Shown here: piece by piece, positions 32,435 to 43,200 of the stretch
Layout: every line of letters starts with the position of its first letter
Position numbering within the stretch: the first letter of the stretch is position 1
Notes under the pieces: model-generated
What the model saw: the letters and a program-made list of their open reading frames with translations, nothing else
Database searches by the model: none
Told to the model about the DNA's origin: nothing
Made by a program: the position numbers and the translations under genes
Assembly: GCA_963575745.1 (NCBI GenBank)
Contig: CAUYUJ010002113.1
Location: forward strand, 1,330,745-1,394,744
Origin: Prorocentrum cordatum
Lineage: Eukaryota > Sar > Dinophyceae > Prorocentrales > Prorocentraceae
Reading direction: 5' to 3'
DNA length: 64,000 nucleotides

Positions 32435-32567
32435 GTTCTTAGAACCCAAAAATGTTCCAAGAAAAAACAATGTTCTTAGAACATAAACTCGATGTGATAA
32501 AACAAGACAGTCCCAGCCAGAAATGTTCCAAGAACATTTCGTGGGAACCACAAAAGGTTCTTAGAAC
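32435..32567. promoter_or_regulatory. Cluster of five TTC/GAA palindromes (heat-shock-element-like)
   Basis: GTTCTTAGAAC occurs at 32435, 32472 and 32557, and GTTCCAAGAA(C) at about 32454 and 32525. Each has the nTTCnnGAAn shape of a heat-shock element. The cluster also forms an imperfect larger inverted repeat, so it could equally be a decayed palindromic element. It lies about 200 bp upstream of the cysteine-pair ORF on the minus strand. Confidence 0.35.
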
Positions 32568-32744
32568 ATTGTTTGGTGGGGCTATAGGCGAGCCGGGACC
32601 CTTCGCCACTGCTTGAAACAAGGGGTCGGCGGATGTGGCGCAAGCCTATACAACCGGTATCGACTTGGATCGATCGGATCGACGGGATCGCCGTGGGCCC
32701 TGTTCCAAGCAGAGGTAGGGAGCCCAAGACTCCGACGCAGCGAC

Positions 32745-32830
32745 AAAAGCCAAGACGAACCTCTTACGTCGTTTTCGGCCTCTGGCGGCCCTCGCCGGGC
32801 CCCGGGACCGTCAACAAAACCTGCGTCCTC
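32745..32830. repeat. Family D fragment
   Basis: CGTCGTTTTCGGCCTCTGGC then GGCCCTCGCCGGGCCCCGGG and ACCGTCAACAAAAC match the centre of family D elements. Confidence 0.5.
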
Positions 32831-33586
32831 GGGATTTTAGGTTTTTCGGTTCTGGGGGAAGAATCCTGACTTTTGGGGGGCCGTATTGAAAAACTAGAAA
32901 TATCGGTTCTCTGGGAATGAGCCGATGCCCGTGGTGCAGGCCCTTGGAGGGGTCATCCAAATGTCCGGCGGCATGGTTTTTGATTTTAGTCCAGGCGCTG
33001 CTCCTCGACTTCGGCCTCCAGCTAATTATGTACCAGGCGGCAAGCAAGCCAACAAGGCGGCAAGCAAGCCAACATAGTTCTGGGGCGGAAGGCTACCCCT
33101 CGGGAAGGGGTCGGGACCTCGAAAGCCCCGGACTCAAAAAAACAACGACACCCTTGTGGCGAAGTCACGGCCCCGGCGCGCGGGGTGGCGGTGGGACTCT
33201 GCAGTCAAGCCCACCACCATGCGGAGCGCCAAAGTAAGAGGCGAAGCCACTCTTGGGCCGCAGAGGCGCCTGGGTGCACGAGGAGCGCGCAGGTGTGAAG
33301 CAGCCATGGAAGGGCCCGAGGAACAGCGAGCGAGCCCCCCTCCGAGCCCGAACTGCTGCTGATTTCAGCGTCCTGGCTGTGGGGACGGGCGCAGCGATGC
33401 CCCACTGCCCAGGTCCTTGGAGGGGGAGCGAGCGGACCGAATGCCGCTCTCCCTAGAGGTGCATCCTTGCAGGGCGCTGGCCCACCGACCCAGGCTGCGC
33501 TGCTGGCTCGCTGGGCACCCCTCGGGTGCGGCGGCGCTCCGGGGCGGGGCGGCCACGGCCCCGCGGAGCACTCCCTTACTCTGATA

Positions 33587-33762
33587 CAGTGGAGACCGGT
33601 CCACAAGAAACCTTTCAATAAGAAACCCCACCCTGAGACCCCAGGATGTCCATTGGTAGCTGGCGCGGGAAAGTCGCGCCGTCCACAGCAAAACATCGAG
33701 ACCCACGAGACCCGGGGCACCCTGGAGGCAAGCAGGGCGCTTCTTGGCATGGGCCCCCACTG
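33587..33762. mobile_element. Tc1/mariner-like MITE, copy 1
   Basis: The ends are CAGTGGAGACCGGTCCACAA and, as the complement of the right end, CAGTGGGGGCCCATGCCAAG. TA lies immediately outside both (33585-33586 and 33763-33764), the target duplication typical of this superfamily. A subterminal repeat AAGAAACC occurs twice inside the left end. At 176 bp it matches the lengths of 41230-41406 and 45718-45890. The ends are more diverged than in those two copies. Confidence 0.6.
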
Positions 33763-34343
33763 TAATGCACTCGGCGGGCCCTTGCTCTCGCCTCCCCGGG
33801 GCCTCCCAACGATGGAGGCCCCCGTCATCTCGGCCGGTTGCGCCACATGGAGCCCTGGTCGGAGCGCACCCCCCCAGAGAGGCCCGGGGAGCGCAAGGTA
33901 GCGGTCGGCTGCGCGCGCACGGGGCGAGGAGGGGCACTCTGGGAGAGCGCAGGGGCGCATCTCTCGGAGGGGCTCCGAAGCTCACTCGAGAAGGCTTTCT
34001 TCGTTGAGAAAGCATGGAGGGCGTCTATGAAGCCCCCCGCCTCCCTGGAAGGCCGCCCGGCTTGCGGCGCAAGCCGGGCGGCCTTCCAAAAGGACAGCGC
34101 AAGCCGCTTGCTCTGTCCTTTTATCAGATTCTGGAGGCGGAAGAGGAAGGACGGGATTTTAGGCTCAGCAATCGACGGGAACGTGCGCTGTCGCTAGTTC
34201 GTGCTTCAAGGTGTCGCTGCACTGGGGCACCAACGACAAAAGTGACCTGCCTCACGAAACCTGCCCTGGGGAGTCGGGTCGAAAGCTCCACGGGGCCCGC
34301 GTGAAGTGATGACGTCGGAGGTCTGGGCATGAGCGAGGGGTGA

Positions 34344-34508
34344 TGAAGGGGCCCAGGGACACACACACATAAATACACACAAATAAACAGATTCCCCATA
34401 TATTCCCATATTTTCTTGGTTTCTGTCTTCCCCCCCACTTCCCATATTTTCCCATATTCTCTGGGAATCGACGATTACTGGTGTCTGTGTGTGTTTTTTC
34501 CCCTCCCG
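34344..34508. mobile_element. Dispersed element family B, copy 2
   Basis: Starts TGAAGGGGCCCAGGGACACA and ends near GTGTGTTTTTTCCCCTCCC, with CCCATATTTTCCCATATTCT inside. Same order as copies at 15837 and 34899. Immediately 5' (34302-34329) is GACGTCGGAGGTCTGGG, a family D end. Confidence 0.75.
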
Positions 34509-34667
34509 GGGCGAGGCGGCGCGGGGAGGGCAGGGCGGGGCAAGCGGCTGCGGGGACGGGCAGCAGAGCCGACGGCGGAGAGGCTCGCCGCCCGACCCCG
34601 GGCGCCCCCTGCAGCGCAGAGGCACCCACTGACCCCAAGCCTTCCAAGGAGGAGGGGAGGGGGCGGG

Positions 34668-34729
34668 GCGCATTACCTTTACAAGGGGCGCATTACCTTT
34701 ACAAGGGGGGCGCATTACCTTTACAAGGG
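34668..34729. repeat. Three tandem 20-22-bp units
   Basis: GCGCATTACCTTTACAAGG is repeated three times with 1-3 extra G between. Confidence 0.95.
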
Positions 34730-34898
34730 GTTGGAATCGGTGTGCAACGTCCACCTGGAATGACCAAGAAGGCCTGCGCCTCCAGCCGGCAGTTGCTCCC
34801 CCGAGCTGGCCAGAAACAGACAAGGCACAGCTCGGAGCAGCGCGTGCGGAGCAAAGAGGCCACGGCAGAGGAGTGTGCGAGGACTGGAAGAACAAGAA

Positions 34899-35061
34899 TG
34901 AAGGGGCCCAAGGACACACAAATAAATGCACACAAGTGAAAGAATCCCCCACATTTTCCCAATATTTTCGGGGCTCCTGCCTTCCCGCCCACTTTCCATA
35001 GTTTCCCATATGTTCTGGGAGATCGAGGATTCATTGTGTCTGTGTGCTTCTTTTCCTCCTG
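34899..35061. mobile_element. Dispersed element family B, copy 3
   Basis: Starts TGAAGGGGCCCAAGGACACA and ends TGCTTCTTTTCCTCCTG; only about 390 bp from copy 2 and in the same orientation. Confidence 0.75.
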
Positions 35062-35116
35062 AGGGAACGCAGAGAACGGGGAAGGAGGCAGGGAGGGGAG
35101 ATGCAGGGAACAGGGG

Positions 35117-35284
35117 CCTCCTTGAGGGGGTGCGAGTGGGTGGGGTCGGGGGATCGCGCCGCATCGCCGATGCATCGGCCCTATCGGCGTCGAGAAGTTC
35201 GGACTCGACGTCGAGACGCATCGTGGATGTATTGGCGATACGGCGCGATCCTCCGACCACATCTACTCGGACCCCATCTGGGAG
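35117..35284. mobile_element. Palindromic family C, copy 4
   Basis: The left arm GGGTCGGGGGATCGCGCCGC then ATCGCCGATGC pairs with the right arm GATACGGCGCGATCCTCCGA. The right end CACATCTACTCGGACCCCAT then CTGGGAG matches the outer end of the family. Confidence 0.75.
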
Positions 35285-35430
35285 ACATAGAGCTTGCCAT
35301 CGCCCGAGCGTCCACTCCCAGTGCATTTGTTGGTCTCGTGCGTGCTTGTTTTTTGCCAAGCGATCCAGGATGCTCCTCGACAGTCCTCGCCGAGAAAAAC
35401 ATCGCACACGCCCGAGGGATGCCAAGAGCG
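35285..35430. repeat. Dispersed repeat family V, copy 1
   Basis: Shares GTTGGTCTCGTGCGTGCTTG, CTCGCCGAGAAA and CACACGCCCGAGGGATGCC with 46512-46755. In this copy the middle is short unique DNA; in the other it holds a GGA array. Confidence 0.65.
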
Positions 35431-35499
35431 TGAAGGGCGGGGGGGGGGGACAGGACAATCGGGAGAAGGGGGGGGGCGGGAAAGGGGACACGCGCAGGG

Positions 35500-35610
35500 A
35501 CAGTGCCAGACCCCCGACGCCATGATTCTCTCCTAACGTCGACCCTCCCAGGAGGTCTCGCCCCACTCCCCGGCCCGATTTTTCCTCCCGAATCGTCCCT
35601 GGGCCCGACA
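35500..35610. repeat. Family D fragment
   Basis: CCAGACCCCCGACGCCATGA then TAACGTCGACCCTCCCAGGA and GGTCTCGCCCCACTCCCC match the left half of family D. Confidence 0.6.
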
Positions 35611-35841
35611 ATCCAGGGCCCCCGGGAGCCCAAACAACATGGCGAGGCAAGGCCCTCCACCGTGAGCTGTTCACCGACAGAGCACGACCGCGAGAGGGTG
35701 GAAAGGGGGACCCCCCCACGAGGCGCGCCCCCTGAGCCACCTCCGCGAGCGCGCCCGCCCTGTTACGCAGCCCTCCCGCCCTTCCCACACCCCGTCCGTC
35801 CGACCCCCCTCCTTGCCCCCCGCACCGAGGGAAAGGCTCGA

Positions 35842-35863
35842 TAGGGCGGATCTGGAGTCAGGG
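35842..35863. repeat. Solitary end of family EE
   Basis: TAGGGCGGATCTGGAGTCAG plus GG is identical to the right terminal repeat of the element at 63045-63298. The rest of the element is absent. Confidence 0.6.
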
Positions 35864-36029
35864 CGGGGGAGGGCGGAGCCGCGCCGCGGGAGGGCCCTGC
35901 TCGAGGCCGCGGGGGCGCGAGCGAGAGCGAGCGAGCGAGCGGGCGCGCGCGCGGGGGGGGGGCCTGCCGAGGGTCGGCGCCACCACGGCGGCAGCCTGCG
36001 GGCCGCACGGCGAGGGCGGGCGGGCGGGG

Positions 36030-36330
36030 GGGAGGAGGAGGAGGAGAGGAGGAGGAGGAGGAGGAGGAGGAGGAGGAGGAGGAGGAGGAGGAGGAGGAGG
36101 AGGAGGAGGAGGAGGAGGAGGAGGAGAGAGGAGGAGGAGGAGGAGGAGGAGGAGGAGGAGGAGGAGGAGGAGGCGGAGGAGGAGGAGAGGAGGAGGAGGA
36201 GGAGGAGGAGGGGCGGGGGAGGAGGAGGAGGAGGAGGAGGAGGAGGAGGAGGAGGGAGGAGGAGGAGATGGCTGGGCGGGGGGGAGGGGCGGGGAGGGGA
36301 GGAGGAGGAGGAGGAGGAGGAGGGGGTGGC
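36030..36330. repeat. GGA microsatellite
   Basis: About 300 bp of GGA with few interruptions. Frames are poly-Glu, poly-Arg or poly-Gly. Confidence 0.95.
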
Positions 36331-36349
36331 GGGGGCGGGGGCAGGCCTC

Positions 36350-36535
36350 GGGAAAACATAGCGAGCACTCCTGCCACATTCATCAGTGAGCGCCTGCCCC
36401 TCCCCCCAATGTTCAAAAATGGCGGTGGGTCTGAGGAGTTGCACCTCGACCGCAGTCTCCCCCGCGCGTGCCAGCTGTGAATTTTGGGGGCAGGGGGGGG
36501 GGGGGTCACAAATTGTTTCCCTCTACCGGATGGCT
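36350..36535. repeat. Dispersed repeat family J, copy 1
   Basis: Shares ATAGCGAGCACTC, CCCTCCCCCCAATGTTCAAA, TTGCACCTCGACCGCA and CTCCCCCGCGCGTGCCA with 38425-38605, same orientation. Confidence 0.8.
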
Positions 36536-36539
36536 GCGC

Positions 36540-38420
36540 GAGGGAGGGGCGGGGGGGGGACAACATGCAAATGCGACTGATAGCACAAGCGTGCTGGCAA
36601 GGACGAAGGCCTTCGCGATGACTCCGCCTGAAGGAAGGCCACGAGCAGGGCGGGCTGGAACCTGTGTGTAGTAGGGGGGTTCGAGACCCGTCGGCGCAAT
36701 ACTGCCTGTGACGAGCACCGCCGCAATTACCTGTGACCAAACATTGTGGTCGAAGGCGACTGCACAACACCTCTGTACCCCAAACAAATGTGAAACAGCG
36801 AGGAGCCACGCAGAAATGGTAATTTGCCGGTGTGCGTATGGAACAGCGCAGAGCCACACACACACACACACGCGCACACGGAGAACATTCGTATCCCTGT
36901 GTGGTTCCTCACTATCTCATGGGTCCCCAAGACGAGCCCCGAGCTCAAGAGGGCGTGCGCGCCGGCTTCGGGCCGGCCTCCGGGCGCGCGCGTGGGATGG
37001 CGGGCGCCCGCAGCGGCGCGAGGGCGGCTTCCCAGGTCGAAGCTGCCGTTGCCGCTGACCCTGCGGGCGGGCGCCCTGAGGCGCCGCACGGCCGCAGCCG
37101 CCGGGGCTGCCGTGGTTGCTGCGGTCAGGGCGGCCCTGGCGCGGCGGCGGAGCGCGCGGGCTCGCCCCGCCGAGGCTGCTGCTGCTGCAGCGGCCTCTCG
37201 CGGCGGCGGCAGCAGCGGAGGAAGAAGGGGCCCGGCCGCGCGCCGGAACAGGCGAGGGCGAGCGAGGAGCGGGCGCGCCGGAGCGGGCGAGCGCGTGCGG
37301 TGGGGGGGCGGTGGGTCGGCGCCGGCGCCGGAGCAGGAGGCTTTCGGAGAGGTGGACGGCTGGTCGGTGGGCTCCGACCAGCAGGAGGAGGAAGGGGACC
37401 CCGGCAATGGAGGTCAGAGGCCCGTGGCCAGGGGAGCCCCCCGAGAGGGAGCCCACGCTCTGGGCGATGCGCGCCCAGCACGAGGAGTCCAAGGCGGTGC
37501 GGCCTCGTGAACGGCAAGGGTTCCCAGCCCTGCTGGCATGGACGATCCGCGATGGCAGGCTCGTGGGGCCTAGGCCGCGGTGGAGTGGCCGACCCAGCGC
37601 GCGGGAGTAACCGGTCGGGACCCGCACGCTGGAGGGCAAGCATCTTGCCGCGTGCAAGCGGGCTCACCTGGAGATCGTGCAGAGGCCTCTGGAGGTTTCC
37701 CGTGGCCGTGCCGAATTGGGCGCATGAGGTACAAGGCTTGGTGCATGGAATTTGTGCACACACACACACACACACCATCGCGGCTGTCTATTTTTGGAAC
37801 GGGCCCCTTCTGTCAGTCGGGGGGCCGCGCACAGGAACGATTTCTTCGGGCCGCGCTTCGCTCCATTCCGGCGAGGTCATCTCGAGGGCCTTCTCGTCGA
37901 AGTCAACACATTTACGTCATGGGTTCCCAGATGTGCCAGCAGTCACAGAGACGAAGCACGAGAAGGGAGGGAGGGAAGGGCCACTGGGAAGGAGCAGGAG
38001 CAGGGGAACGCGGGGAGCAGGGCGGGGGTTGGTATCAGAGAGCGTGGGGGAGGGGGGGGGCAGGAGGAAGAGGAGATGGAGGGTGGAGGAGTTCGCGCGG
38101 GAGAAACTGGATGACGAGGGGCAAGAGGAGCTAGAACGGGAGGACAACGGCGACGATGACGACACAGGAGGGGGAATCAGAAAGAGTAGGACGATGTTGA
38201 GAAGCATGGTCAGAGGTAACGCATGGCGCCCAGGCAACGTCGGCGCCTGATCCCCAAAACAAAAAGATGCGAGAGCGTCCTCATGCGATGGCTGGCTACC
38301 CCACTTGTTGTCGCCGTCGCTATCGCTGCGTCATCGCCGTCGTCACCGTCGACGTCATCCCTTGAAAGCTGACATCGCGAGAGAACTGGCGACGACGTGC
38401 AACGATACGACTAGAACTCC
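36540..38420. other. GC-rich and CA-repeat DNA, no supportable gene
   Basis: CA microsatellites lie at 36854-36884 and 37757-37774. Between 36950 and 37610 all frames are open on both strands with Ala/Arg/Pro-rich products, including a plus-strand stretch near 37400 (MEVRGPWPGEPPEREPTLWA); I cannot choose between them. Purine-rich DNA follows at 37960-38140. Confidence 0.4.
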
Positions 38421-38424
38421 AGGC

Positions 38425-38605
38425 CTCGGAAAAAATAGCGAGCACTCATGAAACATTCATCTGTGAACGCCTCCCCCTCCCCCCAATGTTCAAACATGGC
38501 GGAGGGTCTGATGAATTGCACCTCGACCGCAATCTCCCCCGCGCGTGCCAACTATGAGTTTTGGGGGCGGGGGGGGTCACTAATTGTTTCCATCTACCGT
38601 CTCGA
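38425..38605. repeat. Dispersed repeat family J, copy 2
   Basis: Matches 36350-36535 over about 180 bp with roughly one difference in ten. Confidence 0.8.
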
Positions 38606-38916
38606 CGCAATCTTGTTGCGACATCGCCTGGGCAGGATCGATCCGTGAGGGCCCTTGGGCCCCAAAGACAAGGAGGAGGCACGCAGCCCGTCGTGCCTCA
38701 CGTTGCACGAGACCCGCCGGAGGTCAAGATCCCTTCGCCCAGACCTCCGACGACCTGATCTCTTCGAGTGGCAGGCCCCCGGGAGCTCGTGCGACCCGCC
38801 CCCGCTGCGCTTCGTCCTGGGCTTGTCTCGCAGCTGGCGGACGGGGCCGCTGAGGCCGGAGACCGTGGACAAAATCAGGCGTCTCGGTTCTTGTCCATGG
38901 CGCCAGGGGCCTGGGC

Positions 38917-39083
38917 TTTTAAGTCGGGCCTGTCCCCCCATACAGAGGGATTTTCGGCAAAAAATGAAAAAAATAGTCTGGGGACTATTTTTTGAATATC
39001 TTGTTGACCTTTTTGGGGTATGTTTGGGGTGTTTCTTATTTGTCGTCGAGAATCCCCCTGTAGGGGGGACAGGCCCGACTGAA
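38917..39083. mobile_element. MITE family A, copy 4
   Basis: The ends are TTTTAAGTCGGGCCTGTCCC and GGGGACAGGCCCGACTGAA. It is flanked by a perfect 8-bp duplication, GCCTGGGC (38909-38916 and 39084-39091). The interior contains complementary GTCTGGGGACTATTTT and AATCCCCCTGTAGGGGG landmarks. 167 bp. Confidence 0.9.
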
Positions 39084-39089
39084 GCCTGG

Positions 39090-39920
39090 GCTCGCGGGGC
39101 CTCCGTGACGCCTCCGCCACAGGCTGCCGAGCCCTCGCTGCGCGCCGCGTGCCTTCGTGCGGGGGTCGAAGGGCGCGCTGGGCGCCAGCTGCGTCCAGCT
39201 CACAAACCTGGGGGGGCGCCCGCTCCCCGCGTCGACGTCGCGCCACCAAGGAGCGGGGAGCGGAGCGCGGAGGAGGATGCGCAGAAGGAGGCGGGGCACG
39301 GGGACAGAGCGGGAGGCGGGAGGGAGGACGAGTGAGTTAAGAGGAGGGGGAGGGGAAGAGTGCTCGTGCGAGGGGGGGGGAGGGGGGCGGGGAGGAATGA
39401 ATTGGGAAGGGGGCTGAGGAGATAACGAGGTGGAGATGGAGGGGCGGCACAGACGGGGCATGAGGACGAGGAGCGGGAAACAAATATCTATAGAATCCCT
39501 CCCTTATCCTTGCTCCCGTCTTCACTCTCCAGCAACCGTCCTCCCTCCCATGGCCACTCTGTACTGACCAGCTCTGCAACGGGGGAGGGGAGGAGGGGGG
39601 AGGGATGCTTTCAGAGGTGGCGGGGGGAAAGGGGAGGAGCACGAGGAGAGGGAGAGGGGGAAGGAAAAGAAGGAGGAACATCCATCCTGCTACTGGTCCT
39701 CCTCCTCCTCCTCCTCCTCATTTTCCTGTTCCTCCTCCTCTCCTTCCCCCTGCTAACCCTACACCCTCCCCCCACCCCCTCCCCCTCATCATGACATCAC
39801 CCTCCCATCCCCGGCCCGGCACCCTCCTCCTCCCCCTTCTCCCCCTGGCTCCTCCCTCCCATCATGACTCTGTCTGGCCAACCGCCACCTCCTGTGAAAG
39901 GGTAGCGGTGAGGCCACGAT
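39090..39920. other. Purine-rich stretch, no supportable gene
   Basis: GGGAGGGG-type DNA from 39300 to 39660, then TCC-rich DNA to 39850. A minus frame near 39130-39260 looks protein-like but is short and unsupported. Confidence 0.4.
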
Positions 39921-39925
39921 TTGCA

Positions 39926-40640
39926 CTACAATGTAGGCAACTCGCGCCCGCCATCTGCCCTGGCCTCCCTGCGGCGCTCATCGGCACGTGCCCGCAAAGC
40001 CTCGCAAGTAACCGACATCTTTGGGACGATAACGATGTCATGGCACGATTGGCTCAGAATACGGTTCAGGAGCTCAGGAGTATCTAGCGGCTCTGGCTTC
40101 TGCACTTCGTGTGGAGCATGCGGCAAGTGAGGAGATCCTGGAGACCCTGGAGGCACAGAGCGTGGCGCTACCATGGCCTCCTGCTCCTCTGAGGCCCTCG
40201 GCCCCTGGGCCCTGGGCCCCCCTCTCTCCGCGAGCGGGACCCGTCCAGCTCGAAGTTCCCGCACCACAGGTCGTTGTGGGCCTGGATCGGCTGCTCCACG
40301 CTGGTCGTCTCGCCGCGGAGGGGTGGACGACGACGGCCATCGCGGCGACGGCCCATGCGACGAGAAGCGCGACTGCGAAGACGGAGACGACGGCGGCGAG
40401 GACGGCGAGCGACGACGCCAGCGACGAGGCCAAGGCCTGGGGGGGGGGAGAGCGGGTTAAGGGCAGGTGTGAGGTGGGCGTTCTTGCTCCAGTGGGATCC
40501 AGGAGTCCGGGAAGTTCTGCGCACAGGATGGTCAGAGCGAAGAGGAGCGAGGAAGGGGAGAAGGAGGCGACCCCGCCACAGCTCCCAGACGGGCAGGGAG
40601 CGTGGCATGGACAAGACATCGAGCCTCTGGAGGACAAGAC
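39926..40640 (-). CDS. Candidate exons, hypothetical protein
   Basis: The minus frame ending at 39926 encodes a varied tail (TPELLNRILSQSCHDIVIVP, then KMSVTCEALRARADERRREA) that reads like real protein. About 100 bp upstream a different frame has VEQPIQAHNDLWCGNFELDG, and a third has a hydrophobic segment (LAVLAAVVSVFAVALLVAWA) around 40340-40430. The pieces lie in order on one strand but in different phases, so they would need introns or frameshifts to join. The hydrophobic piece overlaps GACGGC-type repetition. No family recognised. Confidence 0.3.
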
Positions 40641-40857
40641 CCTTACCTACCCGTGCCCCATCCCTCCTGGCCGCCAAGAGTGACAGAACGCGGATCCACG
40701 AAGGAGGAGTTTGGGAGAGTCTGGCGCGTGAGCAGCAGTGTGCAATTAGCATGGTGCACCATGCTGCTGCAGACGTTTTCCTCGAACTCCCGACTATGTA
40801 GCGGCCCCCGGGTACTGCGAAGGCTCGGACTGCCCCCACCCGAGAACGCGAGGCGGG

Positions 40858-41190
40858 ATACCCAGGAAACACATGCAACACTTTGGGCCCGGCGGCCGCG
40901 GTGTGCAGTCGCCATTCCTCGAAGGCACAAGGCAGGCTACCCGGGGAAACACTGTGGAGGAGGAGGAGGAGGAGGAGGAGGAGGAGGAGGAGGAAGAGGA
41001 GGAGGAGGGGGAGGAGGAGGAGGAGGAGGAGGAGGAGGAGGAGGAGGAGGAGGAGGAGGAGGAGGAGGAGGAGGAGCTGGCGGCCGCGGCATGCCGCCGT
41101 CATTCCTCGAAGGCGCGAGGCGGGACACGCAGGGGGCACCGGCACACACTCTGGGCCTGGCGGCCGCGGTGTGCAGGGTGTGCGAGGCGG
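40858..41190. repeat. 80-bp tandem repeat interrupted by a GGA array
   Basis: Units marked by GGCGGCCGCGGTGTGCAG and ATTCCTCGAAGGC begin near 40890, 41079 and 41160. The expected 80-bp step between the first two is lengthened by a GGA array (40954-41074), which therefore sits inside a unit. Confidence 0.8.
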
Positions 41191-41229
41191 GTCTGGCGCC
41201 CCTTCCACGGCACCGGCCTTGCAGACGTA

Positions 41230-41406
41230 CAGTCGGGGCCTTGACCTAAGGAACCCCAAATAAGGAACGAGGCCCCTTTTTTTCCATAAGTTAAACTTCG
41301 ATTTCCTATCGAAAACATAAGGAAAACCTGAGGCAAGCTGTGAAACACTCAAGGAACGCGGAGCCCCTCCCCAACCAAAAGGGTTCCTTCTTCAGGGCCC
41401 CGACTG
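41230..41406. mobile_element. Tc1/mariner-like MITE, copy 2
   Basis: The left end is CAGTCGGGGCCTTGACCTAA then GGAACCC; the complement of the right end is CAGTCGGGGCCCTGAAGAAG then GAACCC. TA flanks both sides (41228-41229 and 41407-41408). A subterminal TAAGGAAC repeat follows, at the spacing seen in copy 3. 177 bp, AT-richer inside. Confidence 0.85.
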
Positions 41407-41612
41407 TACTGCAGCGGATCTCTGCGTGGATCCTGGCAGTGCAAAGCCCCGACACGGCGAACGAGAAACGCTCTGCGATGCTGGCGCCATGACCCCCTCC
41501 CTTGAATCTAGCAGCCCGATTCTGTCGGAGAGGGAAGAACTGCGATCATCGCACCTCTCGGTTGGAATCGTCCTGCAATCGGTTGGGGCGGGGAAACGCC
41601 CCCCTCCCTCCC

Positions 41613-41735
41613 CAAACCCTCGATGTCATGGCTTCCTCATCCGTGACCGGTTCTTCATCCGGAGTCGTCTTCTGACGGCCCCGGGGCCCCCAGAGGCACA
41701 GAATGGCAGGAAAACCTCGCGTCGTGATTGTTTAT
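41613..41735. mobile_element. MITE-like family D, copy 5 (truncated)
   Basis: CCTCGATGTCATGGCTTCCT, CCGGTTCTTCATCCGGAGTC and GACGGCCCCGGGGCCCCCAG match the family in order; the right end is lost where a GGA array begins. Confidence 0.6.
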
Positions 41736-41752
41736 GTTTTGCTTATGTTTCG

Positions 41753-42060
41753 AGGAGGAGGAGGAGGAGGAGGAGGAGGAGGAGGAGGAGGAGGACAGGG
41801 AGAAGGAAGAAACAGAGGAGGAGGAGGAGGAGGAAAAGTGAGGAGGAGGAGGAAGAGGAGGGAGACGAGAGAGAGAGAGAGAGAGAGCGAGAGAGTGTGA
41901 GAGAAATAGAGAGAGAGAGAGAGAGAAAGTCAGAGAGAGGGAGAGAAAGCGGGAGAGAGGGAGAGAAAGCGGGAGAGAGGGAGAGAAAGCCGGAGAGAAA
42001 GCGAGAGAGAGAGAGGCATACAGAGAGAGAGAGGGCAATATAACCACAGAGAGAGGGAGA
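41753..42060. repeat. GGA then GA microsatellite
   Basis: GGA array to 41855, then GAGAGA with GAGAGAAAGC-type units to about 42060. Confidence 0.95.
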
Positions 42061-42069
42061 GAGAGCGCG

Positions 42070-43195
42070 CGCGCAAAGATTCGGACGATGGGCTCGTCCT
42101 GGCAAGCAAGTTACAAGCACCTGCTGGGCCAGCCTCACAATGGCGGGAAACGCCGCTTGAAAGACAGGAGTGGAAAATCCTCCCCGCTGGCGCGGTCGAA
42201 AGGAACCCCGACCAGAACAGCTGGCGGGATGTAGCGATCAGGGTGTGTCACACCCCGTCTGCACACCCGGAAAGTGCAAGAGACTCCGGCGATAAGCACG
42301 ATCTGGCACGCGCGACTCGGAGCCCGTAGAAGAGGAAGGCCCCGCATTGGGGCATCCCCGTCGGCGGCCGAGCGCCTGGTCTGCGGAACAACTTGCCAGG
42401 TGCTCACGCAGCGTAGGGGTGAAAACGGGTGCGAATGGCCCAGCCCGGCGAGGGGGGTGGGGTGCAGGGGCCCCCCCCGCGAGAACTTATTAGGCTCACG
42501 CGGGGACGACTGAAATCGGAGGCCCGACCTCTCTTCGAAGCAATTCGGAACCCAGCGGGAGACATATGCCTCGACCCGCACCTCGCGCGGAACGCTGTTT
42601 CGCTGCAGCGCGGCAGAGGCAGTCCGCACGCGCGCCCAGGCAAGCCCGGCAGAGGGGAGCAAAAGAAGGGGGCCGCGGATGGGGAGGAAAAGGGGGGGCA
42701 GGCTCACTCACGCGGCGGGGCCGCGGCGGGTCGCGGGGGGCGGCCGAGCCAGTGTTGCAGGCCTCGCGTGGGACACGCCTGCAGTGGCGCCGCGCAGGCC
42801 GCGCATGCACACCTGGCTGCGAACGCGCGTGGAACTTTCGATCATCTCCGCGCAGTTCACTCACCGATTTTGGCTTTGCCCCCTCCCTGGTTGAGCCCAC
42901 TGCCAGTGTGGCCGCGCGCCCAACGGCGGCCACGATGTCCCCAGATCCCACGGCGGCGTCTAGTTCAAGACGGCCTTATGCAAAAAAGGACGAACGTTCA
43001 TTGACTACGTAATAATCACGAGTCCATGTGTTTTTCTTCGCAAGGGCGACTACGTATTAGATCATCGCCTCCGAAAAAAAGGCAAATCTTTCGCAACTAC
43101 ACAAGCATGTGTTGGAACCTTCGTCTGTTCTCTTGCATGACCCGTTCTCATTCCGAGGAAGTCCACCGTCGACCCTCCGCCGCGCGGCCCTTCAA
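42070..43195. other. Mixed stretch, uncertain ORFs
   Basis: A 190-codon minus frame (42135-42707) is uninterrupted and free of simple repeats, but the plus strand is also open from 42429 (ELIRLTRGRLKSEARPLFEA). I cannot decide which, if either, is used. Confidence 0.3.
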
Positions 43196-43200
43196 GAGCA

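Noticed and set aside
36824-37660. Long overlapping GC-rich frames on both strands
   Set aside because: All six frames are mostly open; no domain, signal or homologue-like motif lets me choose one.
39130-39290. Minus-strand protein-like frame with PWWRDVDAGSG and FVSWTQLAPSAPFDP
   Set aside because: Suggestive but short, with no splice acceptor that I could identify and GC-rich open frames on all sides.
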